Source of the DNA: an uncultured Oscillospiraceae bacterium
Lineage (GTDB): Bacteria > Bacillota > Clostridia > Oscillospirales > Oscillospiraceae
Reading direction: 5' to 3'
DNA length: 30,492 nucleotides
Assembly: GCA_934589155.1 (NCBI GenBank)
Contig: CAKTNP010000025.1
Span: forward strand, 1-30,492
The notes under the pieces were generated by a model, which worked only from the letters and a program-made list of their open reading frames with translations, was not told where the DNA came from and did no database searches. The position numbers were made by a program, and so were the translations under genes. This document shows positions 14,767 to 22,105 of the stretch, one piece after another (position 1 is the first letter of the stretch; each line of letters opens with the position of its first letter).

Positions 14767-16368
14767 ATGTTTACAGAATCTATGCTGGAATCCATCCAAA
14801 AGGTGGTGGCCACCCGTGCCGAGAGAATGGGCATGGAGCCCCGCCGCATGAGCGCCGAGGAAAAGGACGAGCTGCTGAAAAAGTACCATCCCGACTACCG
14901 GCCCGAGGGCTTCAAGGAGATCAAGATCGGCCCCAACAAGGGCCAGAAGGCCCCCTGCGAGCTGGTGGACCTGCTGCACTCCAACAGCCGCCTGCTCCAC
15001 GACCGGGTGGACCTGAACAAGATCGACTATGATGTGGACGTGCTGGTCATCGGCGGCGGCGGCGCCGGAGCCTCCGCGGCCATTGAGGCTAGCGAATCCG
15101 GGGCCAATGTCATGATCGTCACCAAGCTCCGCATCGGCGACGCCAACACCATGATGGCCGAGGGCGGCATCCAGGCCGCCGACAAGGAAAACGACTCGCC
15201 AATGCAGCACTATCTGGACGCCTTCGGCGGCGGTCACTTCGCGGCCCGGCCGGAGCTGCTGCGGCGGCTGGTCATGGAGGCCCCTGACGCCATTCGGTGG
15301 CTCAACGACCTGGGAGTCATGTTCGACAAGGACAAGGACGGCAGGATGATCACCACCCACGGCGGCGGAACTTCCCGAAAGCGGATGCATGCCTGCAAGG
15401 ACTATTCCGGCGCCGAGATCATGCGGACCCTGCGGGACGAGGTCCTGAACCGAAAGATCCCCGTGGTGGAATTCACCTCCGCCGTGGAGCTCATCAAGGA
15501 CGATCGGGGCCAGGTGGCCGGGGCGGTGCTGCTGAACATGGAGACCGGGGACTATCTGGTTGCCCGGGCCAAGACTGTTATCATTGCCACCGGCGGCGCC
15601 GGACGACTCCACTATCAGCATTTCCCCACCTCCAACCACTACGGCGCCACGGCGGACGGGCTGATCCTGGGCTATCGGGCGGGAGCGCCCCTGCTGTACC
15701 AGGACACCATCCAGTACCATCCCACCGGGGTAGCCTATCCCAGCCAAATCTTCGGCGCCCTGGTGACGGAGAAGGTCCGGTCTCTGGGGGCCATGCTGGT
15801 GAACCGGGACGGGGTGGCCTTCATGCACCCCCTGGAGACCCGGGACGTGGCCGCCGCCTCCATTATACGGGAATGCTCTGACCGGGGCGAGGGGGTGGAG
15901 ACGCCCCTGGGCACCGGTGTGTGGCTGGATACGCCCATGATCGAACTGCTCCACGGGATGGGGACCATCGAAAAGCGGATCCCCGCCATGCTGCGGATGT
16001 ACCTGAACTACGACATCGACATGCGGAAGCAGCCCATTCTGGTCTATCCCACCCTGCACTATCAGAACGGCGGGCTGGAGATCGGCGGCGACGGCTTCAC
16101 CAAGACCATCCCGAACCTGCTGGTAGCGGGGGAGGCGGTGGGCGGCATCCACGGTCGGAACCGGCTCATGGGCAATAGCCTGCTGGACATTATTGTCTTT
16201 GGCCGGAACGCCGGAAAGGCGGCCTCCGCCCGGGCCAAGGAAACGGAGCTGGGCAACCTGAACCTGGACCATGTAGAAGCCTACGCCCGGGAGCTGAAGG
16301 AGGCGGGAGCGGAGCAGGAGGGCGTGTCGCCCCTGCTGCTGCCCCACTACGCCCGCCACACCCGGTAA
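14767..16368 (+). CDS. Soluble fumarate reductase-type flavoprotein subunit
   Basis: A 533-residue FrdA/SdhA-family flavoprotein with AGGAGGGG upstream of ATG. The FAD fold begins DVLVIGGGGAGASAA near residue 91. Active-site residues of the family are all present: His in QYHPTGVA, Thr-Glu in LVTEKVR, Arg in ETRDVAAA, His in HYQNGGLE and Arg in NRLMGNSL. The His that carries covalent FAD in FrdA/SdhA (SHT before the AEGGI motif) is replaced by Asn (ANT), so FAD should be bound noncovalently as in soluble enzymes. About 90 residues precede the FAD fold, more than in E. coli FrdA, while the usual C-terminal helical domain is nearly absent. There is no FrdC/FrdD membrane anchor. Fumarate is the best substrate guess; a related enoate such as an acrylate-type acid is possible. 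Confidence 0.85.
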   Translation: MFTESMLESIQKVVATRAERMGMEPRRMSAEEKDELLKKYHPDYRPEGFKEIKIGPNKGQKAPCELVDLLHSNSRLLHDRVDLNKIDYDVDVLVIGGGGAGASAAIEASESGANVMIVTKLRIGDANTMMAEGGIQAADKENDSPMQHYLDAFGGGHFAARPELLRRLVMEAPDAIRWLNDLGVMFDKDKDGRMITTHGGGTSRKRMHACKDYSGAEIMRTLRDEVLNRKIPVVEFTSAVELIKDDRGQVAGAVLLNMETGDYLVARAKTVIIATGGAGRLHYQHFPTSNHYGATADGLILGYRAGAPLLYQDTIQYHPTGVAYPSQIFGALVTEKVRSLGAMLVNRDGVAFMHPLETRDVAAASIIRECSDRGEGVETPLGTGVWLDTPMIELLHGMGTIEKRIPAMLRMYLNYDIDMRKQPILVYPTLHYQNGGLEIGGDGFTKTIPNLLVAGEAVGGIHGRNRLMGNSLLDIIVFGRNAGKAASARAKETELGNLNLDHVEAYARELKEAGAEQEGVSPLLLPHYARHTR

Positions 16369-16380
16369 GGGACGCAGAAA

Positions 16381-16880
16381 ATACAAAATAAAAATACGGT
16401 TCTGAACCGGGAGGGCCTGATCAATTTGAACGGCTCATGGGCCTTTGAAATCGACCGGGCCGACAGCGGCGAGGAACGAGGATATTTTGCCCCTGAGGCG
16501 CCTTTTTCCCAGGTGATCCAGGTGTCATTCTGCCCGGAAAGTGAACTTTCCGGCATTGGCGACCTGGATTTCATGGCCGCCGTATGGTACCGGCGTAGCT
16601 TCACTCTGACCAAGACCCAGGCGGCGGGGCGGGCGGAGCTGCACTTCGGCGCGGTGGACTATCTGGCGACCGTGGCGATGAACGGCACCGCCTGCGGCAG
16701 TCACAAGGGCGGATATGTGTCCTTTTTCTTCGACATTACGGACCTGGTCCATGAGGGGGAAAACGTGGTGACGGTCCGGGCCCGGGACAACAGCCGGGAT
16801 CCCATGATCCCCCACGGCAAGCAGAGCGACCGCTACGCCTTTTATGACTGCTCCTACACGGAAATCTGGCAGGGGGATCC
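16381..16880 (+). pseudogene. Remnant of a GH2-family glycosidase (N-terminal domain only)
   Basis: The reading frame after the FrdA stop encodes a clear N-terminal GH2 sugar-binding domain: LINLNGSWAFEID, then CPESELSGIG, VWYRRSFTL, LHFGAVDYLATV, GGYVSFFFDITDL and GKQSDRYAFYDC. The following CSYTEIWQ is a shortened form of the CxYTRTTGIWQTVW pattern of the family, and immediately after it the sequence becomes the promoter of the next gene. The GH2 immunoglobulin-like and TIM-barrel domains are missing. AAGGGA lies 8 nt before ATA 16381, where an ATG would be expected, so the start codon may have mutated. No stop codon separates the remnant from the DUF4091 gene downstream. The remnant cannot be an active glycosidase. 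Confidence 0.75.
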
Positions 16881-16924
16881 TGGGACAGGGACGGGGATTT
16901 TCTCGCACGGGGCAATCCGGGGCC

Positions 16925-16953
16925 TTGTCCCGTCGGCGGGGTCATGGTATAAT
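16925..16953 (+). promoter_or_regulatory. Strong sigma-A promoter for the DUF4091 gene
   Basis: TTGTCC (16925-16930), 17 nt, TATAAT (16948-16953) with a run of A residues after it. It sits 40 nt before ATG 16993, inside a stretch that is formally in frame with the GH2 remnant. A perfect -10 element here, together with the ribosome binding site at 16979-16986, shows this was an intergenic region. Confidence 0.7.
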
Positions 16954-16992
16954 AAAAAAAGGAACTTTTCCGACGAAAAAGGGGAGACGCCC

Positions 16993-18696
16993 ATGTCCTG
17001 CGGCATCGACTTTCGCCTGTTCCATTCCCTGGAAAAGGTGTTTCTGACCGGGGATCCGGGGCCCGGAAACTATCGGACCGGCAGCTTCTTTCAAAACGAG
17101 ATCTATTCCTGTCAGGTGGCCTATCGGGCCGCGGAGCCCATCTGGGGAAAGTACAATTGCAGTCTGGAACTGGAAAGCCCCATAAAAGACGATATCGACA
17201 TCCGCAAGGTGGGCCATGTGCCCAGCCACTTCCCGGCCTATGGGCCGGACTGCACCGACTATCTGACGACAACGCCGGGGCTGTTCCCCGATGTGCTGGA
17301 GCCTCTGGACCGGCCGGAGGTGTACCTGTCCTCCAACGTGTGGCAGACCCTGTGGATCCTGGTGGATCCGAAGGGGGAGGCCGCCCCGGGGACCTATCCT
17401 ATCCGGTTGACCCTGCGGGATCCGGAGCATGGCGTGGAAGGGTCCGTGACCTTTTCCGTAAGGATCCTGCCAGGGGAGCTGCCCCGGCAGGAGCTGATCC
17501 ACACGGAGTGGTTCCACGCCGACTGCGTGGCCCAGGTCCACCGTGTGCCCGTATTTTCCGAGGCCCACTGGGGCATTTTGGCCCGGTATATCCGGCTGGG
17601 GGTGAAGTACGGCCTGACCATGCTCTATACCCCGGTGTTCACCCCGCCCCTGGACACGGAGGTGGGGCACTATCGGGAGACGGTGCAGCTGGTGGACGTG
17701 GAATGTCTGCCGGAAGGCGGCTACGCCTTCGGCTTTGACCGGTTCCACCGGTGGGTCCGCATGGCCCTGGACTGTGGGATCCGGTATCTGGAGATCTCCC
17801 ATCTGTTCACCCAGTGGGGGGCGGAGCACGCCCCGAAGATCCTGGGAAGGGTCCGAGGGCAGGAGCGGCAGATATTCGGATGGGACACCGATGCCGCCTC
17901 CCCGGAATACCGGGACTTCCTCCGGGCGTTTCTCACCGCACTGGAGGGGGAGATCCGCCGGTTGGAGATCCGGGACCGGGTGTATTTCCACGTGTCCGAC
18001 GAGCCGGACATGGATCACCTAGAGGCCTATGCCGCCGCGGCGGAGCTGGTCCGGTCCTGCGTCGGGGAATACCCCGTCATTGACGCATTGTCGGACTACG
18101 CCTTTTATGAAAAAGGGCTGGTGGCGCATCCAATCCCCGCCAGCACCGCCATGGAGCCCTTTCTGGAGCATGGGGTGCCCCATCTGTGGACCTATTACTG
18201 CTGCGCCCAGCACAGCCAGGTCAGCAATCGGTTCATGGCCATGCCCTCCTATCGGAACCGGATCCTGGGGGTGCAGCTGTACCGGTTTGGGATCGAGGGG
18301 CTGCTCCACTGGGGGTACAATTTCTACAACTCCGGCCTGTCCAAGCGCCACATCGATCCCTATTTCTGCACAGACGCGGACATGGCCTTCCCCTCCGGGG
18401 ATCCATTCCTGGTGTATCCCTACAAGGACGGGGCCATTGAATCCATCCGGCAGGTGGTGCTGAACGAAGGGCTTCAGGACCTGCGGGCGCTGCAGCTGCT
18501 GGAGCGGCGACGGGGTCGGGAATATGTGCGGAAGCTGCTGAAAGAAAGCTGGGAGAGGGAGCTGACCTTCCGGAACTATCCCAGGAGCGCAGCCTATCTG
18601 ACGGGGCTGCGGGAACGGATCAACCAGGAAATCATAGCCTCGGCAGAAGCGATAGGAGGAAACGACAATGATGGATCTATTGACCAGATTGGATGA
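16993..18696 (+). CDS. DUF4091 glycosidase-like protein
   Basis: A 567-residue protein, start chosen at ATG 16993 (GGGGAG 6 nt upstream, promoter just before) rather than the longer in-frame opening that runs through the GH2 remnant. Residues 1-165 form a strand-rich N-terminal domain (ending VSFSVRILPGELP). The middle is a TIM-barrel-like region with HTEWFHADCVAQVH near 171, LEISHLFTQWGAEH and YFHVSDEPD (near 335). The C-terminus has LLHWGYNFYNSG, LVYPYKDGAIESIRQ and NEGLQDLRALQLL, typical of DUF4091. No signal peptide, so it is probably cytosolic. It likely acts on an oligosaccharide, but the substrate is unknown. The end overlaps the acetyltransferase start by 29 nt. Confidence 0.8.
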   Translation: MSCGIDFRLFHSLEKVFLTGDPGPGNYRTGSFFQNEIYSCQVAYRAAEPIWGKYNCSLELESPIKDDIDIRKVGHVPSHFPAYGPDCTDYLTTTPGLFPDVLEPLDRPEVYLSSNVWQTLWILVDPKGEAAPGTYPIRLTLRDPEHGVEGSVTFSVRILPGELPRQELIHTEWFHADCVAQVHRVPVFSEAHWGILARYIRLGVKYGLTMLYTPVFTPPLDTEVGHYRETVQLVDVECLPEGGYAFGFDRFHRWVRMALDCGIRYLEISHLFTQWGAEHAPKILGRVRGQERQIFGWDTDAASPEYRDFLRAFLTALEGEIRRLEIRDRVYFHVSDEPDMDHLEAYAAAAELVRSCVGEYPVIDALSDYAFYEKGLVAHPIPASTAMEPFLEHGVPHLWTYYCCAQHSQVSNRFMAMPSYRNRILGVQLYRFGIEGLLHWGYNFYNSGLSKRHIDPYFCTDADMAFPSGDPFLVYPYKDGAIESIRQVVLNEGLQDLRALQLLERRRGREYVRKLLKESWERELTFRNYPRSAAYLTGLRERINQEIIASAEAIGGNDNDGSIDQIG

Positions 18697-19168
18697 GCTG
18701 CCCCGGGAGCTGTTTGAAAACGAGCGGGTCACACTGCGGCGGGTGGAAAACGAGGACGACGTGTACTTCTGTGTGGAGGAGTGCCGCCTGCCCAAAAGCC
18801 AGCGGGAGCTGGTGAATTCCGCAGGCTTCGGCATGGGAAGAGCCTGGCTCAAGCCCAAGTGCCACGTTCCCCATGTGATCCAGACCCGGCAGGGCAAGCC
18901 CGTGGGCTTTATGATGCTGAACATCTGGGATCATCCCTATCCCGACACCAGCTGGAGCTTTTTCATCGGGGAGAAGTTCCAGCACCAGGGCTACGGCTCC
19001 GCAGTGGCCAAGTGCGCCGTGGCGGTGCTGAAGGGGGCGTTCCCGGAGCTGCCCATCTGCCTGTCCGTGGAGGAGAGTAATGAAAAGGCCATTGCCCTGT
19101 ATTCCAAGCTGGGATTCCGCTTCTGGGGCGAATACGACGGCGACGAGCAGGTCTATGTGCTGAAGTAG
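18668..19168 (+). CDS. GNAT-family N-acetyltransferase
   Basis: A 166-residue GNAT acetyltransferase. The acetyl-CoA binding motif QHQGYGSAV lies near residues 107-115 after the strand WSFFIGEKF, and NEKAIALYSKLGF near 138-150 is the usual C-terminal signature. AGGAGG is 9 nt before ATG 18668 (ATG 18671 is an alternative). The start lies inside the end of the DUF4091 gene, so the two are translationally coupled. The acceptor amine or amino acid cannot be deduced. Confidence 0.88.
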   Translation: MMDLLTRLDELPRELFENERVTLRRVENEDDVYFCVEECRLPKSQRELVNSAGFGMGRAWLKPKCHVPHVIQTRQGKPVGFMMLNIWDHPYPDTSWSFFIGEKFQHQGYGSAVAKCAVAVLKGAFPELPICLSVEESNEKAIALYSKLGFRFWGEYDGDEQVYVLK

Positions 19169-19195
19169 GGCAGGGGAGAGGAAGAAAGAAAAGGC

Positions 19196-19657
19196 ATGAA
19201 ACCGATTGCGGAATTTTTCAACGACGACGAGAACCGGCTCAAGACCACACGGCCGGCCCACCTGGGGGTCAACGCCTATGTCCAGTGGCAGGATAAGCTG
19301 CTGATGGAAAAGCGCTGGGACTGCCAGATCTGGGGACTGCCCGGCGGCGGGGTCAGGCCCTGCGAGACGGAGCGCCACGCCATCGCAAGGGAGCTGTGGG
19401 AGGAGACCCGGATGCGGATCCCGGAGGCGGAGTTTCGGAAGGTCCGGGTCTACGGAAATCCGGGGCGGATCGCCGCCTATCGGGACGGCAGCGTGTGGCG
19501 CATGGTTATCGTACAGTTTCACGTAGTCCTGAACCAGGAGCCCCGGCTGGTTCTGAGTCGGGAATCCAAGCAGATGGGCTTCTTTACCCGGCAGGAGCTG
19601 GAACAGCTCCCCATTGTGCCGACCCATCGGGACATTGTCCTGGACTTTTGGAAATAA
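19196..19657 (+). CDS. NUDIX hydrolase
   Basis: A 153-residue NUDIX protein. The Nudix box runs from Gly51 to Met73: Gly51, Glu57, Arg65-Glu66-Leu67, Glu69-Glu70, so all metal-binding and catalytic positions are present; the usual Gly of the EExGU end is Arg72. The substrate is a nucleoside diphosphate linked to another group, not identifiable from the sequence. It starts 27 nt after the acetyltransferase and ends at a clear terminator, making it the last gene of that unit. Confidence 0.9.
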   Translation: MKPIAEFFNDDENRLKTTRPAHLGVNAYVQWQDKLLMEKRWDCQIWGLPGGGVRPCETERHAIARELWEETRMRIPEAEFRKVRVYGNPGRIAAYRDGSVWRMVIVQFHVVLNQEPRLVLSRESKQMGFFTRQELEQLPIVPTHRDIVLDFWK

Positions 19658-19669
19658 AGATCGGTTTTA

Positions 19670-19702
19670 TCCCGGCAGCGAAAGAGCTGCCGGGATTTTT
19701 TG
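19670..19702 (+). terminator. Rho-independent terminator
   Basis: CCCGGCAGC (19671-19679) pairs with GCTGCCGGG (19686-19694) around a 6-nt loop, followed by ATTTTTTG. It ends the DUF4091 / GNAT / NUDIX unit. Confidence 0.9.
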
Positions 19703-19770
19703 TGCCCGGGGCAGGAGGAGGGCATATTGGTCGGCGGGGAGCATAGGCTGTAAGGAAAGGAGATGGGGCT

Positions 19771-20196
19771 ATGAAGAAACGAACGGGCGGAACCTCGGAG
19801 GGATGGGGACTGGTCCGGGCGGCGGTCCGGGGGACAGGCCTGGCACTGGCGGTGACGCTGGTGCTGACGGCAATGGCCGCGGCGGCGGTCTCGAAGCAGT
19901 GGATCCCGGAGCAGGGGGCGGGCTATGCGGCAGTGGTCATTCTCATAGGAAGCGCCTGGGCCGGAGCCTGGCTGGGGGCAAGGCAGAACCCGGCGGGAAA
20001 GGCGGCGGGCAGCATGGCCGCCGCAGGGGGATATTTTGCGGTGCTGCTGATTTTGGGCGCCCTGTGTTTTCGGGGGAGCTTTCACGGGATCCCGGTGACG
20101 GCGGCGGTGATTGCAGGGACTGCGGGAGCGGTGAGCCTGCTGGGCCTGCGGCAGGGGAAGGGGCGGAAACGGAAATATAAACGATACGGCCTCTGA
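19771..20196 (+). CDS. TIGR04086-type membrane protein
   Basis: A 141-residue protein with four predicted membrane segments (about 21-41, 50-69, 82-99 and 107-126) and a very basic C-terminal tail (GKGRKRKYKRYGL). Its small size, four-helix layout and Ala/Gly-rich helices match the TIGR04086 group common in Clostridia. The function of the group is unknown. GGAAAGGAG is upstream; ATG 19762 is an alternative start. It has its own place between a terminator and a dyad-rich spacer. Confidence 0.65.
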   Translation: MKKRTGGTSEGWGLVRAAVRGTGLALAVTLVLTAMAAAAVSKQWIPEQGAGYAAVVILIGSAWAGAWLGARQNPAGKAAGSMAAAGGYFAVLLILGALCFRGSFHGIPVTAAVIAGTAGAVSLLGLRQGKGRKRKYKRYGL

Positions 20197-20212
20197 TTTC
20201 TTGTACAATTTG

Positions 20213-20241
20213 ACGATAGGTAAATTTTGCTTACCTATCGT
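20213..20241. repeat. 11-bp perfect inverted repeat
   Basis: ACGATAGGTAA (20213-20223) and its complement (20231-20241) around a 7-nt AT-rich loop, 17 nt after the TIGR04086 stop. No T-tract. It may be a weak terminator or an operator; the sequence alone does not decide. Confidence 0.5.
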
Positions 20242-20249
20242 GCATATTC

Positions 20250-20267
20250 TTGCAAGAAAACTTGCAA
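20250..20267. repeat. 7-bp dyad with A4 spacer
   Basis: TTGCAAG, AAAA, CTTGCAA: perfect 18-bp interrupted palindrome, 8 nt after the previous dyad. Shape is that of a small repressor operator. Confidence 0.45.
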
Positions 20268-20288
20268 AGTGCAGAAAAGGCTATATTT

Positions 20289-20355
20289 GGAAAACGCAGG
20301 ACACAGAGCGCACTATATATTGGGATTCGTGCCCGATCCTGTGGTTTTCCTTTTT
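20289..20355 (+). terminator. Long-loop hairpin followed by T-tract
   Basis: GGAAAAC (20289-20295) and CAGGA (20297-20301) pair with GTTTTCC (20344-20350) and TCCTG (20337-20341); the loop is 35 nt, with GCAC/GTGC possibly pairing inside it. TTTTT follows. It may terminate the TIGR04086 transcript or be a small structured RNA. Confidence 0.4.
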
Positions 20356-20436
20356 GCCTCCGGGCAAAAGTTGACATAATGCCGTTGACATAAGTTATGT
20401 GCATAATTTACAAAAATGTGGTTTTTGCCGGTGAGA

Positions 20437-20467
20437 CCTTGAAATTCAAGGTGTTTTGCGGTATAGT
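20437..20467 (+). promoter_or_regulatory. Promoter with overlapping palindromic operator
   Basis: TTGAAA (20439-20444), 17 nt, TATAGT (20462-20467). A perfect 15-bp palindrome, CCTTGAAATTCAAGG (20437-20451), covers the -35. Upstream at 20371-20400 are two TTGACATAA copies 14 nt apart and the palindrome ACATAAGTTATGT, which could be further regulatory sites or a second promoter. The promoter would serve the SpoIIM-like gene and xerD. Confidence 0.5.
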
Positions 20468-20565
20468 ATGTACGCTGGATCATATAAAAGCGTATGTGTT
20501 ATTCTGCACTGTGCGGGTTCTATCCGCCGTGTTCCGACCGGTTTGGATCACTGGATGGAGGGCGG

Positions 20566-21108
20566 ATGTTTTTGCACAGCTATTTTTATCCTCTTCACAG
20601 GACTTCCGGCCCGGCGGGTCGGGAGGCGGCGCTTTTGTGTTCCTTCTCCTTCGGCGTGGTGCTGGGCTCGGTCCTGGCCTTTCCTTTTTCCGATCCGGGC
20701 GGGCGCAGGCTGGCTCTTGCGCTTCTTTCGTCGCCCCGGTCCGCCGGAGTTTGTGTTCTTTGGTCGATCCTCCCGCTGTTGGCGGGTTCTCTTCTTTCTC
20801 TGCTGCGGCCGCAGCTGCCGCTGCTGGCCCTGCCCCTTGCGGTGGGCTGCCCCCTGGGCTATACGGCCTTCTTCCTGTTTCGATTCTTTGGGGAGGACGG
20901 GCTCCGGGGTGCTCTGGCAATGCTGGGCCCCAGCCTGGCGGCGCTGCCGGGACTGTTTTGGTTCCTGGACCGGCGGCTCAGGCAGCAGACGGAGAGCCTG
21001 CTTTCGGATCTGATCCTGGCCGCGGCCATGTGTTTGATCCCGGCGCTGGCGGCAGGAGCCCTTGGAGCCGCCCAATTGGCGGAGCTGAGGAACACAATCT
21101 CAATGTGA
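20566..21108 (+). CDS. SpoIIM-like membrane protein
   Basis: A 180-residue protein with about five hydrophobic segments (near 22-42, 52-84, 84-105, 112-132 and 149-172). It starts SFSFGVVLGSVLAF after a short polar N-terminus, which is the opening of SpoIIM-type proteins, and has the right length. Support for SpoIIM comes mainly from the neighbourhood: in Firmicutes spoIIM commonly lies just before xerD. SpoIIM takes part in septal peptidoglycan thinning and engulfment with SpoIID and SpoIIP. GGAGGG lies just before ATG 20566. The sequence is divergent, so a different membrane protein is possible. Confidence 0.55.
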   Translation: MFLHSYFYPLHRTSGPAGREAALLCSFSFGVVLGSVLAFPFSDPGGRRLALALLSSPRSAGVCVLWSILPLLAGSLLSLLRPQLPLLALPLAVGCPLGYTAFFLFRFFGEDGLRGALAMLGPSLAALPGLFWFLDRRLRQQTESLLSDLILAAAMCLIPALAAGALGAAQLAELRNTISM

Positions 21109-21122
21109 AGGAACGCTTTGTT

Positions 21123-22010
21123 ATGCTGGATCTGGTTTCGGCCTACGAAAACTACCTGGTCAACGTCAAAAAAGCGTCCGCCAACACATCGGCTTCTTAC
21201 CTGCGTGATCTGCGGCAGTTTGCCGCCTGGCTGGACCGGCAGGAGAGCCGGGACCTGGTGGAGGCCGAACAACAGAATATCAGCGATTATCTGGCCCGGC
21301 TGGAAGAGGAGGGGCGGTCTTCTGCCACTCTGTCCCGGACCCTGGCCAGTCTGAAGAACTTCTACGCCTATGCGGTGTCCTCCGGGTTCCTGTCCGAGTC
21401 TCCAATTCGGGAACTCCATGTGGCCCATGGGGACAAAAAGCTGCCCCAGATCCTCTCCGGCCGGGAGGTGGAGCTGCTGCTGGCCCAACCGGCTTGTGTG
21501 GACGCCAAGGGGTTCCGGGATAAGGCCATGCTGGAACTGATGTACGCCACCGGCATCCGGGTCAGCGAGCTCATCGCCCTGGACGTGGACGACGTGAATC
21601 TGGAAATGGGCTTCATCCGCTGCCAGGGAGAAAAAAAGACCCGGTACGTGCCCATGTACCCCGCCGCCGTGAAGGCCGTGGGTACATACCTCAAGAACGT
21701 TCGGGCCGGAATGGTGGCGGACCCCGAAGAGACCGCCCTATTCGTCAACGTGGGCGGCGCCAGAATGTCCCGCCAGGGCTTCTGGAAGATCCTGAAGCAC
21801 TATCAGCAGACGGCTCACATTGAAAAGGATATTACGCCCCACACCCTGCGCCACAGCTTCGCGGTGCATCTATTGGAGAACGGAGCCGACATTCACGCCA
21901 TTCAGGAAATGATGGGCCACTGCGACATTTCCTCCACCCAGCTCTATGCCCAACTGGTGAATCAGAATCTGGCAAACGTCTATAAAAAATGCCACCCCAA
22001 GGCCCGGTAA
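21123..22010 (+). CDS. xerD: Tyrosine recombinase XerD
   Basis: A 295-residue tyrosine recombinase of XerC/XerD size. The N-terminal SAM-like domain spans about residues 1-90. The catalytic domain has Arg146 (TGIRVSEL), Lys near 171 (GEKKTRYV), His240 and Arg243 (HTLRHSF), His266 (MMGHCD) and Tyr275 (STQLYAQ), so all active-site residues are present. It lies downstream of a SpoIIM-like gene as in other Firmicutes. Expected role: resolution of chromosome dimers at dif with a partner Xer protein. AAGGAA lies 10 nt before ATG 21123; the reading frame stays open for a long way upstream but without similarity to the family. Confidence 0.88.
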   Translation: MLDLVSAYENYLVNVKKASANTSASYLRDLRQFAAWLDRQESRDLVEAEQQNISDYLARLEEEGRSSATLSRTLASLKNFYAYAVSSGFLSESPIRELHVAHGDKKLPQILSGREVELLLAQPACVDAKGFRDKAMLELMYATGIRVSELIALDVDDVNLEMGFIRCQGEKKTRYVPMYPAAVKAVGTYLKNVRAGMVADPEETALFVNVGGARMSRQGFWKILKHYQQTAHIEKDITPHTLRHSFAVHLLENGADIHAIQEMMGHCDISSTQLYAQLVNQNLANVYKKCHPKAR

Positions 22011-22032
22011 GGTGCAAAGCGGCAGCAATATA

Positions 22033-22071
22033 AAAAAACAAGGCCATCGGCTCAAGCCGATGGCCTTTTTC
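22033..22071. terminator. Bidirectional terminator between convergent genes
   Basis: AGGCCATCGGCT (22041-22052) pairs with AGCCGATGGCCT (22055-22066). T-tracts flank it on both strands (TTTTT at 22066 on plus; the A-run at 22032-22040 on minus). It ends xerD on the plus strand and the GLUG-repeat gene on the minus strand. Confidence 0.9.
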
Positions 22072-22105
22072 TGTAAGAATTAGGGGAGCTGCTCGGTCAA
22101 ATGCT

